DNA of 64,000 nucleotides from positions 660,241 through 724,240 of the forward strand of contig NZ_QUNS01000001.1 in the NCBI RefSeq assembly GCF_003387615.1, in the 5' to 3' direction. The translations under genes were made by a program, and so were the position numbers. Numbering within the stretch: the first letter of the stretch is position 1; the number at the start of each line of letters is the position of its first letter. The notes under the pieces were generated by a model. It ran no database searches. It was not told the origin of the DNA and saw nothing but the letters and a program-made list of their open reading frames with translations. Below, one piece after another: positions 50,985 to 60,844 of this stretch. The DNA is from Tenacibaculum gallaicum (GTDB taxonomy: Bacteria; Bacteroidota; Bacteroidia; Flavobacteriales; Flavobacteriaceae).

Positions 50985-51395
50985 TTAACAAAATTCGTCG
51001 TAAGCAGCGGCTAAATTTTGTGCAATAGCTTGTGCAGAACGTCCTTCAATATGATGACGTTCTAACATGTGTACTAAATTACCATCTTTAAATAAAGCAA
51101 TTGCAGGAGATGATGGAGGGAAAGGAATCATATATTCTCTTGCCTTCGCTGTAGATTCTTTTTCTACACCTGCAAAAACTGTAGTTAAGTTTGTTGGAGT
51201 TTTATCTGCTCCTAAAGAAGCAATAGCACCAGGTCTTGCAGTACCTGCAGCACACCCACAAACAGAGTTTACCATTACTAACGTAGTTCCTTCTTTGGCT
51301 AAAGCATTGTCAACATCTTCAGCAGTATATAAAGCTTCAAAACCAGCGTCAATTAATTGATCACGCATTGGTTTTACTAATTCTTCTGGATACAT
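50985..51395 (-). CDS. BrxA/BrxB-family bacilliredoxin
   Basis: A 136-residue thioredoxin-like protein of the YphP/YqiW family. The active site is CGCAAG with the CxC motif (VNSVCGCAAGTARPG). In Bacillus these remove bacillithiol from proteins; whether this organism makes bacillithiol is not shown here. The clear promoter at 51418-51448 indicates a single-gene unit. Confidence 0.92.
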   Translation of the reverse strand: MYPEELVKPMRDQLIDAGFEALYTAEDVDNALAKEGTTLVMVNSVCGCAAGTARPGAIASLGADKTPTNLTTVFAGVEKESTAKAREYMIPFPPSSPAIALFKDGNLVHMLERHHIEGRSAQAIAQNLAAAYDEFC

Positions 51396-51417
51396 ATTTT
51401 TGAATTAAAATTTAAGG

Positions 51418-51448
51418 CAAAGATACTTCTTTTCGTGGCAACAATCAA
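51418..51448 (-). promoter_or_regulatory. promoter of the bacilliredoxin gene
   Basis: On the minus strand TTG (51446-51448) and TATCTTTG (51418-51425) are 20 bases apart, fitting the Bacteroidota -33/-7 arrangement. The start codon is 23 bases further. Confidence 0.65.
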
Positions 51449-51483
51449 CTTGAAATATGTATGGAGATAGATTGGTAATGTTT

Positions 51484-51491
51484 TATCTTTG
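51484..51491 (+). promoter_or_regulatory. -7 box TATCTTTG of the TerB-DnaJ gene
   Basis: TATCTTTG lies 20 bases before ATG 51512 and its last base is the first base of an in-frame GTG, so that GTG cannot be the start. Confidence 0.5.
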
Positions 51492-51511
51492 TGGCCTCTA
51501 AAAAACAAACA

Positions 51512-52273
51512 ATGGGAAAATTTGCAAAATGGCTTGGAGCAGGAGCTGGCTTTACATTAGGAGGTCCAATAGGAGCTGTTATAGGGTTTGCTGTAGGAAG
51601 TTTTATTGATGGAATTTCTGTAGAAGATTTCGTACAAGAACAGCTAGAATATCAAAAAAAGACAGGAGGTCAACCAAGAAGAGGAAGAGCCACGTCAGGT
51701 GATTTTGAAATAAGCTTATTAATATTAGCGTCTGTAGTTATAAAATCTGATGGAAAGATAGATAAACGTGAGTTAGATTATGTTCGTTCATACTTTGTGA
51801 AAATGTATGGCAAAGAACGAGCAAATCATGCATTCAAATTGTTTAGTGGGATTATTAAAAAACAAGTATCTACACGTCAAGTTTGTTTACAAATACGTCA
51901 GTATATGTCGCATGCTACACGATTACAGTTACTACATTTTTTGTTTGGAATAGCAAAAGCAGATGGGCAAGTAACTAGTGTAGAGGAAGAAGAGATTAGA
52001 AAGATAGCAAGTTACTTGTATATTAACGAATACGATTATTCTTCAATAAAGGCAATGTTTTATGACGAATCTGATAGTGCTTATAAAATGCTTGAAATAA
52101 CTAAGGAATCAACGAATGATGAAGTAAAGAAAGCCTATCGTAGAATGGCAAAAAAACACCATCCAGATAAGTTACAAAACTTAGGAGACGAGCATAAAAA
52201 AGGAGCGAAAGAGAAGTTTCAAAAAATACAGGCAGCTTACGAGCAAATTAAAAAAGAACGAGGAATGCACTAA
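51512..52273 (+). CDS. TerB-DnaJ co-chaperone (DjlA-like)
   Basis: A 253-residue protein. The N-terminus has a glycine-rich membrane-seeking segment (AKWLGAGAGFTLGGPIGAVI). A TerB/DjlA-type helical domain lies at about 60-180 (ISLLILASVVIKSDGKIDKR, then LLHFLFGIAKADGQVTSVEE), each with a D-G-(K/Q)-(I/V) acid loop. A C-terminal J domain has KKHHPDKLQ with the HPD motif that stimulates DnaK. Start ATG 51512 is chosen over GTG 51491, which overlaps the -7 box. Confidence 0.92.
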   Translation: MGKFAKWLGAGAGFTLGGPIGAVIGFAVGSFIDGISVEDFVQEQLEYQKKTGGQPRRGRATSGDFEISLLILASVVIKSDGKIDKRELDYVRSYFVKMYGKERANHAFKLFSGIIKKQVSTRQVCLQIRQYMSHATRLQLLHFLFGIAKADGQVTSVEEEEIRKIASYLYINEYDYSSIKAMFYDESDSAYKMLEITKESTNDEVKKAYRRMAKKHHPDKLQNLGDEHKKGAKEKFQKIQAAYEQIKKERGMH

Positions 52274-52336
52274 AAATAATTATTTTTTAGTATCAAAACA
52301 TAATAAAAGTGTGTCTAAATAGGAAAGCCTAACATT

Positions 52337-54250
52337 ATGAAAAAAATAATAATAGTAGTTTTTATTTTTCTTACTAGTATTTGCCAAGGTCAAAGGAAGT
52401 ATACCGCAGATAAATATTTTGAAGGTTTTGCATATAAAAAAGCTGCAGAGTTATACGAGAAAATTTATGATAAAGGAAATGGATCGTATGAAATAATTAG
52501 TCGTTTAGGAGATTCTCATTATTATAATTCAGAGTTTTTGGAGGCCGAAAAATGGTATAAACTTTTAATGGGTAACTATGAAAGTATGACTTCGCCAGAA
52601 TATTTTTTTAGATACGCACAATCTTTAAAAAGTAATGGTAAAGTTAAAGAATCTGACAAATGGCTTTTAAAGTTTAGTACCATTAACGAAAAAGACAGTA
52701 GAGGTAAAGCCATAGGAGAAAACAAAAATTATTTTAGTGATTATACAAAGAGTAAAAAGAAAGTTTTTGTAAATATTAAAAACCTATCAATAAACTCAAA
52801 GTATTCAGACTTTGGAGGTTTTATTTATAAAAACTCATTCTACTTTGCTTCTACAAAACCTGTTGGAGAAAATGACAAGTTATATAAATGGAACAACCAA
52901 CCACATTTAAATATCTACAAAGCAAACGAAGTTTATGATCAAGAAAATCAAATAGTTGATTTAAAAGAAGAAGAAATAATTTCATCATTAAGCTCAGAGT
53001 ATCACGAATCTAACGCTGTGATTACTTCTGATGGTAAAACAATGTACTTTACCAGAACAAATTTTAATGGAAAAAAGTTAGAAGGAGGAGATAACCAAAT
53101 AGCATATCTTAAAATATATAAAGCAGAACATATAAATGGCGAATGGGAAAATATAACAGAGCTTCCGTTTAACAATGACAATTATTCTGCTGGGCATCCA
53201 GCGTTAAGTGTAGATGAAAAAACGTTATACTTTATTTCTGATATGCCAAATGGTTTTGGAGCAACAGATATATACAAGGTAGCCATTTTAGAAGATAACA
53301 CTTACGGAGAACCAGTAAATCTGGGGAAAGAAATAAATACAGAAGGAAGAGAAATGTTTCCTTTTATAGCTAAAGACAATACCCTGTATTTTGCTTCAGA
53401 CGGACATCTAGGTTTAGGCGCTCTTGATATTTTTGATTCAAAAAATAATGCTGGTACTTATCAAAAACCAAATAACCTAGGAGCTCCTATAAATGGAGCC
53501 TACGATGATTTTGCTTTTGTGATAGATGATGAAAAAAACAATGGCTTCTTCTCTTCTAATAGAAAAGGAGGAAAAGGAGACGACGATATTTATAGTTTTA
53601 TTTTATACAACTGTAAAGAAGATATAACAGGTGTAGTATCAGAAGAAAATAGTAACAAACCAATATCAGGAGCAATAGTTAAATTAATTGATTCAGAGGG
53701 TAAAATTCTAGCACAACAATTAACAGAAAAAAACGGAGACTATAGGTTTATTGAAGTTGAATGCGAGAAAAAATTTGTCGTTGTAGCAGAAAAAGAAGAC
53801 TATAAAGGTGATACAAAACAGTTACAAACCCTTGATGTAAATAAGCAGTTTGTTACCACAAATTTATCACTAAAATCATTAATTGTAGAAGATCAAATTG
53901 TAATTAATCCAATTTATTTTGATTTTGATAAATATACAATAAGAGAAGATGCAGAATATGAGTTAGAGCATATTGTTTCGGTAATGAATAATCACCCAGA
54001 AATGATTATTAAGATAGAATCTTATACAGATAGTAGAGGAACAAAAAAATACAATAAAAGATTGTCTGAGAAGAGAGCAAAATCAACTAGAGACTATATT
54101 GTTTCGAGAGGAATTTCGCCTAGTAGGATTAAAAGTGCTCTTGGTTTTGGTGAAGAACAATTGTTAAATAATTGTGATGGGACAACAAATTGTTCTGCAA
54201 AAGAGCATCAAAAAAATAGAAGATCTTATTTTTATATAGTTAAAAAATAA
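52337..54250 (+). CDS. OmpA-family protein with TPR, PD40 and CarboxypepD-like domains (PorE-like)
   Basis: A 637-residue exported protein (signal peptide ends near SICQG). It has TPR-like helices at about 20-120, WD40-like PD40 beta-propeller repeats at about 145-425 (AVITSDGKTMYFTRTNFNG, ALSVDEKTLYFISDMPNG, FIAKDNTLYFASDGHLG), a carboxypeptidase-regulatory-like domain at about 430-515 (GVVSEENSNKPISGAIVKLI), and a C-terminal OmpA domain (DFDKYTIREDAEYELEHIV, then YTDSRGTKKYNKRLSEKRA). This layout equals PorE of the type IX secretion system, which binds peptidoglycan. No PorP/SprF gene is adjacent, so a related paralogue is possible. Confidence 0.9.
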   Translation: MKKIIIVVFIFLTSICQGQRKYTADKYFEGFAYKKAAELYEKIYDKGNGSYEIISRLGDSHYYNSEFLEAEKWYKLLMGNYESMTSPEYFFRYAQSLKSNGKVKESDKWLLKFSTINEKDSRGKAIGENKNYFSDYTKSKKKVFVNIKNLSINSKYSDFGGFIYKNSFYFASTKPVGENDKLYKWNNQPHLNIYKANEVYDQENQIVDLKEEEIISSLSSEYHESNAVITSDGKTMYFTRTNFNGKKLEGGDNQIAYLKIYKAEHINGEWENITELPFNNDNYSAGHPALSVDEKTLYFISDMPNGFGATDIYKVAILEDNTYGEPVNLGKEINTEGREMFPFIAKDNTLYFASDGHLGLGALDIFDSKNNAGTYQKPNNLGAPINGAYDDFAFVIDDEKNNGFFSSNRKGGKGDDDIYSFILYNCKEDITGVVSEENSNKPISGAIVKLIDSEGKILAQQLTEKNGDYRFIEVECEKKFVVVAEKEDYKGDTKQLQTLDVNKQFVTTNLSLKSLIVEDQIVINPIYFDFDKYTIREDAEYELEHIVSVMNNHPEMIIKIESYTDSRGTKKYNKRLSEKRAKSTRDYIVSRGISPSRIKSALGFGEEQLLNNCDGTTNCSAKEHQKNRRSYFYIVKK

Positions 54251-54273
54251 CAATTATAACTTGTAAAGTATCA

Positions 54274-54301
54274 AAGCGTCTCATTTTTGAGGCGTTTTTT
54301 T
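54274..54301 (+). terminator. intrinsic terminator
   Basis: AAAGCGTCTC / GAGGCGTTTT forms a stem with G-T pairs and a TTTT-rich loop, then T residues, after the OmpA gene. Confidence 0.8.
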
Positions 54302-54367
54302 AGGTCTCAAATTCAACAATTACAAGAAAATACGTAATTTCGCACATTCAATTAATACACCGACAAA

Positions 54368-57300
54368 ATGAGTAAGAAGTTTACTGAATACAAAGGCTTG
54401 GATTTACCAAAAGTAGCAGAAGAAATATTAAACTATTGGGAAGAAAACAACATCTTTGAAAAAAGTATTACTACACGTGAAGGAAACGAACCATTTGTGT
54501 TTTTTGAGGGGCCACCTTCAGCAAACGGTTTACCAGGAATTCACCACGTAATGGCACGTGCCATTAAAGATATTTTTTGTCGTTATAAAACCCAAAAAGG
54601 ATACCAAGTTAAGCGTAAAGCAGGTTGGGATACACATGGGTTGCCAGTAGAATTAGGTGTTGAAAAAGAATTAGGAATTACCAAAGAAGATATTGGAACC
54701 AAAATTACTGTTGAAGAATACAACGAAGCTTGTAAAAAAGCCGTAATGCGTTATACTGATATTTGGAATGACCTAACACAAAAAATGGGATATTGGGTAG
54801 ATATGGAAGATCCGTACATTACCTATAAACCAAAATACATGGAATCGGTTTGGTGGTTGTTAAAACAAATCTATAATAAGGATTTGTTATACAAAGGGTA
54901 TACAATCCAGCCATATTCACCAAAAGCAGGAACAGGATTAAGTTCACATGAGTTGAATCAACCAGGAACGTATCAAGATGTTACGGATACTACAGTAGTA
55001 GCTCAGTTTAAAACAATCAAAGAAACCTTACCAGAGTTTTTACAAGTTGAAGGAGATGTACACTTTTTAGCTTGGACAACAACTCCATGGACACTTCCAT
55101 CAAACACAGCATTAACGGTTGGTCCAAAGATTGACTATGTGTTAGTAAAAACATTCAATCAATACACCTTTGAGCCAATTCAAGTTGTGTTGGCTAAAAA
55201 CTTAGTGTCAAAACAATTTGCAGGGAAGAAGTTTAATCAAGTAGAAGATGTAGCTGAATTAGCAAATTATACTAAAGAAGATAAGCAAATTCCTTATGCA
55301 ATTGTAAAAGAATTTATCGGAAAAGATTTAGTAGGAATTAAATATGAACAATTATTACCATTTGCTTTACCATATCAAAATCCAGAAAATGCTTTTAGGG
55401 TAATTTCAGGAGATTTTGTTACTATTGAAGACGGTACAGGTATTGTACACACAGCACCTACCTTTGGAGCGGATGATGCTTTAGTTGCCAAACAAGCAAT
55501 TCCGGAAATACCACCAATGTTAGTATTAGATGAAAATGAGAACCCAGTTCCTTTAGTAGATTTACAAGGGAAATTTCGACCAGAAATGGGTGAATTTGCT
55601 GGGAAGTATGTAAAGAATGAATACTATACAGATGGTGAGGCTCCAGAAAAATCGGTAGATGTAGAATTAGCAATTCAACTAAAAACAGAAAACAAAGCCT
55701 TTAAGGTTGAAAAATATGTGCACAGCTATCCAAACTGTTGGCGTACGGATAAACCAGTTTTATATTATCCATTAGATTCTTGGTTTATCAAGGTAACCGA
55801 TGTAAAGGATAAAATGTTCGATTTAAACGAAACGATTAACTGGAAACCAAAATCAACAGGAGAAGGACGTTTTGGTAACTGGTTAAAAAATGCGAATGAT
55901 TGGAACTTATCACGTTCTCGTTTTTGGGGAATTCCATTACCAATTTGGCGTACTGAAGACGGAACAGAGCAAATCTGTATCGGTTCTGTAGCTGAATTAA
56001 AAGAAGAGATTCAAAAATCAGTAGATGCAGGAGTACTATCTGAGGATATTTTTGCTGATTTTGAAGTAGGAAACATGTCAGAAGAAAACTATGATAAAAT
56101 CGATTTACATAAAAATGTAGTTGATAAAATTATCTTAGTTTCAGCCTCAGGAAAACCAATGAAGCGTGAAAACGATTTAATTGATGTTTGGTTCGATTCT
56201 GGTTCTATGCCGTATGCACAATGGCATTATCCGTTTGAAAACAAAGAACTCATCGGTAATAAAGAAAGCTATCCGGCTAACTTTATTGCTGAAGGAGTAG
56301 ATCAAACTCGTGGATGGTTCTATACGTTGCATGCCATCGGAACGATGGTGTTTGATTCTGTAGCGTATAAAAATGTAGTGTCTAACGGGTTGGTGTTAGA
56401 TAAGAACGGACAAAAAATGTCAAAGCGTTTAGGAAATGCGGTAGACCCGTTTACTACATTGTCTGAATTTGGCCCTGATGCTACGCGTTGGTACATGATT
56501 TCAAATGCAAACCCATGGGACAATTTAAAATTTGATTTAGCAGGAATAGAAGAAGTAAAACGTAAGTTCTTCGGAACCTTATATAACACCTATTCATTTT
56601 TCTCTTTATATGCAAATATTGATAACTTCACGTATAGTGAAGCAGAAATAGCTATTAATGAACGACCAGAAATTGATCGTTGGATTTTATCTGAATTAAA
56701 TACATTAGTTCAAAAAGTAGATAAATTCTATGCAGAATACGAACCAACCAAAGCAACCAGAGCAATTTCTGATTTTGTACAAGATCACTTAAGTAACTGG
56801 TACGTGCGTTTATGTAGAAGACGTTTCTGGAAAGGAGAATATGCACAAGATAAAATATCAGCATATCAAACTTTATATACTTGTATATTAACGGTAGCTA
56901 AATTAGGTTCTCCAGTGGCACCTTTCTTTATGGATCGTTTGTATAAAGATTTAACAAAAGCAACAGGAAAAGAAAACTTTGAAAGTGTGCACATTGCTGA
57001 GTTTCCTAAATATAATGCTGATTTAGTAGATAAGTCGTTAGAGCGTAAAATGGAAAACGCACAAACAATTTCTTCGTTAGTACTCTCTTTAAGAGCTAAA
57101 GAAAAAATAAAAGTACGTCAACCGCTACAAAAAATAATGATTCCTGTATTAGATGCAACTCAAAAAGAAGAAATTTTAGCAGTAGCAGACTTAATAAAAT
57201 CAGAAGTGAACGTTAAAGAGATAGAATTACTAGACGATGCTTCAGGAATCTTAGTAAAACAAATCAAACCAAACTTTAAGGCTTTAGGGCCTAAATTTGG

Positions 57301-57775
57301 GAAAGAAATGAAGCTTATAGCAAATCAAATTCAAAGCTTTACACAAGAAGACATCGTTAAAATTGAAAAAGATGGTGAAATTTCTGTAAAAGTTAATGAT
57401 AAAATGATTACTTTAGAAACCGCAGATGTGGAGATTTCATCAAAAGATATCGAAGGCTGGTTGGTAGCCAATGCAGAAGGGTTAACAGTAGCTTTAGATG
57501 TTACGATAAACGATAATTTAAGAAAAGAAGGTGTGGCAAGAGAATTAATTAATAGAATTCAAAACGCACGAAAAGACACAGGTTTAGAAGTAACCGATAA
57601 AATAAAATTAACCATTTTACAAGCGAACGATTTAGAAGAATCGGTATTGGCAAATGAAAACTACATTAAGGCAGAAACATTAACAAACGAATTAATTTTT
57701 GTTGATGATTTAAAAAATGGTACAGAAATTGAGTTTGATACCATTAAAAGTAGAATGTTAATTGAAAAAATATAG
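54368..57775 (+). CDS. ileS: isoleucyl-tRNA synthetase
   Basis: A 1135-residue class I synthetase. The HIGH-type motif is GLPGIHHVMAR at about residues 54-64, the editing domain contains WTTTPWTLPSNTAL and GTGIVHTAPTFGADDA, and the KMSKR loop is KNGQKMSKRLGN. The long C-terminal part makes it the larger eukaryote-like type of IleS, which is usual in Bacteroidota and associated with mupirocin tolerance in other lineages. The start is ATG 54368. The DksA-like gene begins 4 bases after its stop. Confidence 0.97.
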   Translation: MSKKFTEYKGLDLPKVAEEILNYWEENNIFEKSITTREGNEPFVFFEGPPSANGLPGIHHVMARAIKDIFCRYKTQKGYQVKRKAGWDTHGLPVELGVEKELGITKEDIGTKITVEEYNEACKKAVMRYTDIWNDLTQKMGYWVDMEDPYITYKPKYMESVWWLLKQIYNKDLLYKGYTIQPYSPKAGTGLSSHELNQPGTYQDVTDTTVVAQFKTIKETLPEFLQVEGDVHFLAWTTTPWTLPSNTALTVGPKIDYVLVKTFNQYTFEPIQVVLAKNLVSKQFAGKKFNQVEDVAELANYTKEDKQIPYAIVKEFIGKDLVGIKYEQLLPFALPYQNPENAFRVISGDFVTIEDGTGIVHTAPTFGADDALVAKQAIPEIPPMLVLDENENPVPLVDLQGKFRPEMGEFAGKYVKNEYYTDGEAPEKSVDVELAIQLKTENKAFKVEKYVHSYPNCWRTDKPVLYYPLDSWFIKVTDVKDKMFDLNETINWKPKSTGEGRFGNWLKNANDWNLSRSRFWGIPLPIWRTEDGTEQICIGSVAELKEEIQKSVDAGVLSEDIFADFEVGNMSEENYDKIDLHKNVVDKIILVSASGKPMKRENDLIDVWFDSGSMPYAQWHYPFENKELIGNKESYPANFIAEGVDQTRGWFYTLHAIGTMVFDSVAYKNVVSNGLVLDKNGQKMSKRLGNAVDPFTTLSEFGPDATRWYMISNANPWDNLKFDLAGIEEVKRKFFGTLYNTYSFFSLYANIDNFTYSEAEIAINERPEIDRWILSELNTLVQKVDKFYAEYEPTKATRAISDFVQDHLSNWYVRLCRRRFWKGEYAQDKISAYQTLYTCILTVAKLGSPVAPFFMDRLYKDLTKATGKENFESVHIAEFPKYNADLVDKSLERKMENAQTISSLVLSLRAKEKIKVRQPLQKIMIPVLDATQKEEILAVADLIKSEVNVKEIELLDDASGILVKQIKPNFKALGPKFGKEMKLIANQIQSFTQEDIVKIEKDGEISVKVNDKMITLETADVEISSKDIEGWLVANAEGLTVALDVTINDNLRKEGVARELINRIQNARKDTGLEVTDKIKLTILQANDLEESVLANENYIKAETLTNELIFVDDLKNGTEIEFDTIKSRMLIEKI

Positions 57776-57779
57776 CATT

Positions 57780-58157
57780 ATGGATGATGTTAAAATAAGA
57801 TATTCAGATAGTGATTTACTAGAGTTTAAGGAAATCATTCAAAAGAAAATTGAAAAAGCTGAAGAAGACTTAAAATTGTTACAAGCATCGTATAAAAACG
57901 GTTCAGATAATGGAACTGATGATACGTCGCCAACATTTAAGTCTTTTGAAGAAGGGTCAGATACGATGGCTAAAGAAGCAAATATGCAGTTAGCCATACG
58001 TCAGGAAAAATTTATTCGTGACTTAAAAAATGCCTTAGTTCGTATTGAAAATAAAACCTATGGTATTTGCAGAGTTACAGGTAAGTTAATTCAGAAAGAA
58101 CGCTTAAAGTTAGTACCACATGCTACTTTAAGTATTGAAGCAAAACGCAAACAATAA
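57780..58157 (+). CDS. DksA/TraR-like protein with a degenerate zinc finger
   Basis: A 125-residue protein. An N-terminal coiled coil (EFKEIIQKKIEKAEEDLKLL) and helical hairpin lead to YGICRVTGKLIQKERLKLVPHATLS. Classical DksA has four zinc Cys residues; only one Cys (in GICRVTG) is visible here, so zinc binding is lost or changed, as in many Bacteroidota homologues. It may act on RNA polymerase. I use ATG 57780, 4 bases after the ileS stop; the in-frame TTG at 57762 would be inside ileS. It is likely co-transcribed with ileS. Confidence 0.88.
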   Translation: MDDVKIRYSDSDLLEFKEIIQKKIEKAEEDLKLLQASYKNGSDNGTDDTSPTFKSFEEGSDTMAKEANMQLAIRQEKFIRDLKNALVRIENKTYGICRVTGKLIQKERLKLVPHATLSIEAKRKQ

Positions 58158-58181
58158 CGTATTAAAGTTAAAAATAAACAG

Positions 58182-58204
58182 AGCCTCTTTTAGAGGCTTT
58201 TTTT
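58182..58204 (+). terminator. intrinsic terminator after the DksA-like gene
   Basis: The stem AGCCTCT / AGAGGCT with loop TTT is followed by seven T residues. Its T run ends two bases before the ATG of the next gene. Confidence 0.8.
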
Positions 58205-58206
58205 GT

Positions 58207-58854
58207 ATGAAAAAAAATGTGTTTTTATTATTTGCCTTAAGTGTTCAAGTTCTTTTCTGTCAAGAAAAGACAATACAGAAAAGAATAATGTTAGCACATG
58301 AACTTGAAATAATTACTTACGGGTTAGATGATATTGTAATAGAAAACTCAGAAGATGATAAGTTAGAGGTGCTTTTATTTGATGAAAATCCACACGCACA
58401 TAATATAGTGTTCAAAAAAGAAAGAGAGGTTCTTACAATAGCATTTGAATTACACATTTCAACATTAAAAAATGAAGTTTTTCGAAAATATATAACAAGA
58501 AGACTCGAACGAGCGAGGGTAGTTATAAAAGTTCCAAAAAATAAACGTATAAATGTTCATGGAAACACTATAGGAGTCAATTCAAAAAGTTATGATGGAG
58601 ATTTAGGTATTTATATTGAAAGAGGAAATGTAAAATTAAATAGGATATATGGGAACACTAATGTGCATCTTTTCCAAGGGAATGTATTTGGGCATATAAC
58701 TTCAAAAAGTAAGTTAAATTTAACCACAAATAATGGAATAATTCTTATAAACGGAGCGGAAAAAGAATCTCCATTTCTTAAAGAAAACTCATCAACTTCT
58801 AAAAAACTTACCATAAATTCAATTCATGCCAACATAAACATAGAATTAGAGTAA
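58207..58854 (+). CDS. exported DUF4097-like beta-rich protein
   Basis: A 215-residue protein with a signal peptide (MKKNVFLLFALSVQVLFCQE). The rest is a series of short beta segments, such as ARVVIKVPKNKRINVHGN, GDLGIYIERGNVKLNRIYGN and TTNNGIILINGAE, that resemble DUF4097 (putative adhesin) right-handed beta-solenoids. Function unknown. ATG 58207 is just 2 bases after the upstream terminator, so expression may depend on readthrough. It is followed by the M61 gene 75 bases later. Confidence 0.78.
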   Translation: MKKNVFLLFALSVQVLFCQEKTIQKRIMLAHELEIITYGLDDIVIENSEDDKLEVLLFDENPHAHNIVFKKEREVLTIAFELHISTLKNEVFRKYITRRLERARVVIKVPKNKRINVHGNTIGVNSKSYDGDLGIYIERGNVKLNRIYGNTNVHLFQGNVFGHITSKSKLNLTTNNGIILINGAEKESPFLKENSSTSKKLTINSIHANINIELE

Positions 58855-58929
58855 TTAACAAAATTTTATAATAATTACACGTAACAAAATATAAGTTACT
58901 TTGTCTAATGGTTAATTAAAAACTAAGAA

Positions 58930-60822
58930 ATGAACAAAAGTATACTAACCGCAGCCATTGCAGCATTGTTATTAATAAGCTGTAATTCCACAAAAAAAAC
59001 AACAAACGATTTAGCTGTTCAAACCCCAATTGTAACAACTTTAGACCTAACAAAGGTTGATAACGATAAAGTACCTGTAATAGTCAACCCAGGTAGATTT
59101 ACAGTTGAAAAAGTAACCTATCGCTTACCAAGAGTGGTACAAGGAACTTATTCTGTAAGTGATTTTGGTAAATATATAGATAGCTTTAAGGCTTTAGATT
59201 ATGAAGGAAATGAATTAGAAGTTACAAAAGTTGATACCAATACATGGGAAATTACCAATGCTGAAAAATTAGATAAAGTAACGTATTTAGTAAATGATAC
59301 TTTTGATATGGAAGTCTCAGGAGGAATTGGAGGAGACACCCCATTTTCACCAGCAGGAACTAATATTGAGTCTACAAACTATGTGTTAAACCTTCATGGA
59401 TTTGTAGGGTATTTTGATTCTTTAAAAAATAATCAATATAAGTTAGATGTTGTTTCGCCTACTAACTTTAAAAGAACTTCAGCATTACAAGAAGTAGGAA
59501 CAAAAACAAGTGAAGATGGATCAACGTTAACTTCAAGCTATTTTGCTCCACGTTATTTTGATATTACAGACAACCCGATGTTTTACGGAGAACTAGATGT
59601 AGAAGAGTTCAAAGTAGGTGATATTAAAATTGTATTAAGTGTATACTCTCCAAACAAAAAGCACTCAGCAGAAAAGCTTAAAAAAGTTATGAAGAAAATG
59701 ATGCAAGCACAAAAAGCATACTTAGGAAGTGTTAACAGTACTGCTCGTTACGATATTTATTTATATCTATCTGATGGAACTGAAAAAGCACCTAAAGGAT
59801 TTGGAGCTTTAGAACATCACACATCAACAGTAGTAGTATTACCAGAAGCAATGTCAGATGAAGCATTAGCAAAAAGTATGATAGATGTAGTATCTCATGA
59901 GTTTTTCCATATCGTAACTCCGTTAAGTGTACATTCAGAAGACGTACATTATTTCGATTACAATCAACCAACATTCTCAAAACACTTATGGATGTATGAA
60001 GGAATTACAGAATACTTTGCTACATTATTTCAAGTAAATCAAGGTTTAGTAACAGAAGATGAGTTTTACAGTAAAATTATGGGTAAAATTAAAACTGCAT
60101 CTTCCATGAATGACGCTATGAGTTTTACTAAAATGAGTGAAAATGTATTAGACGAGCCTTATGCTTCTCAGTATTACAATGTTTACCAAAAAGGAGCTTT
60201 AATAGGTATGTGTATTGATATTTTAATGCGTGAAGAAAGTAATGGAAATAGAGGTGTGTTATCATTAATGAAAGAGTTGTCATTAAAATATGGGAAAAAC
60301 AAACCATTTGAAGATGATAAGTTAATTGGAGAAATTACTGAAATGACATATCCATCAATAGGAGCGTTTTTAAACACACACGTAGTAGGAGGTACACCAA
60401 TTAATTATAATGAGTTTTTTGCTAAAGCAGGATTAGTGTTAGATGAATCAAAAGTGAAAACAAATTATATCCAAAATGATGGAGCTATGATTGTTAGACC
60501 AGATAAAGCGACACAAACTATCCGATTTACAGAAGCTGTAAAAGACAACAGCTTTTGGGCTGAAAATGGAGCACAACCTAATGATGCAATCAAAGAAGTT
60601 GATGGAGTGGCTGTGACAAAGGAAAGTGCAAATCAAATTTTTACGAAAATGTTTATGTGGCAACCAGGAAACGAAGTTGAAGTAAAATTAGAAAGAGATG
60701 GTAAAGAGGTGGTTATTAAAACAACTTTAACTCAATCATATACAAAAGGAACTAGTTTAAAAGATGATCCTAATGCAACACAAAAGCAAAAAGAACTAAG
60801 AAAAGCTTGGTTAAAAGGATAG
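58930..60822 (+). CDS. M61-family glycyl aminopeptidase lipoprotein
   Basis: A 630-residue lipoprotein (LLLISCNSTKK, Cys19). The M61 N-terminal domain lies at about 55-230, the catalytic domain has VSHEFFHIVTPLSVH (HEFFH, with Glu) and WMYEGITEYFATLF for the third ligand region, and a C-terminal PDZ domain is at about 540-620 (PNDAIKEVDGVAVTKESANQ). Members are periplasmic or surface aminopeptidases preferring small residues. The lipoprotein form is usual in Flavobacteria. It is followed by a hairpin terminator. Confidence 0.93.
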   Translation: MNKSILTAAIAALLLISCNSTKKTTNDLAVQTPIVTTLDLTKVDNDKVPVIVNPGRFTVEKVTYRLPRVVQGTYSVSDFGKYIDSFKALDYEGNELEVTKVDTNTWEITNAEKLDKVTYLVNDTFDMEVSGGIGGDTPFSPAGTNIESTNYVLNLHGFVGYFDSLKNNQYKLDVVSPTNFKRTSALQEVGTKTSEDGSTLTSSYFAPRYFDITDNPMFYGELDVEEFKVGDIKIVLSVYSPNKKHSAEKLKKVMKKMMQAQKAYLGSVNSTARYDIYLYLSDGTEKAPKGFGALEHHTSTVVVLPEAMSDEALAKSMIDVVSHEFFHIVTPLSVHSEDVHYFDYNQPTFSKHLWMYEGITEYFATLFQVNQGLVTEDEFYSKIMGKIKTASSMNDAMSFTKMSENVLDEPYASQYYNVYQKGALIGMCIDILMREESNGNRGVLSLMKELSLKYGKNKPFEDDKLIGEITEMTYPSIGAFLNTHVVGGTPINYNEFFAKAGLVLDESKVKTNYIQNDGAMIVRPDKATQTIRFTEAVKDNSFWAENGAQPNDAIKEVDGVAVTKESANQIFTKMFMWQPGNEVEVKLERDGKEVVIKTTLTQSYTKGTSLKDDPNATQKQKELRKAWLKG

Positions 60823-60844
60823 TTTCTTTTTATTAATATAAGTT

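Noticed and set aside
57762..57779. DksA-like gene starting at TTG 57762 inside ileS
   Set aside because: ATG 57780 sits 4 bases after the ileS stop and gives the expected start of the protein.
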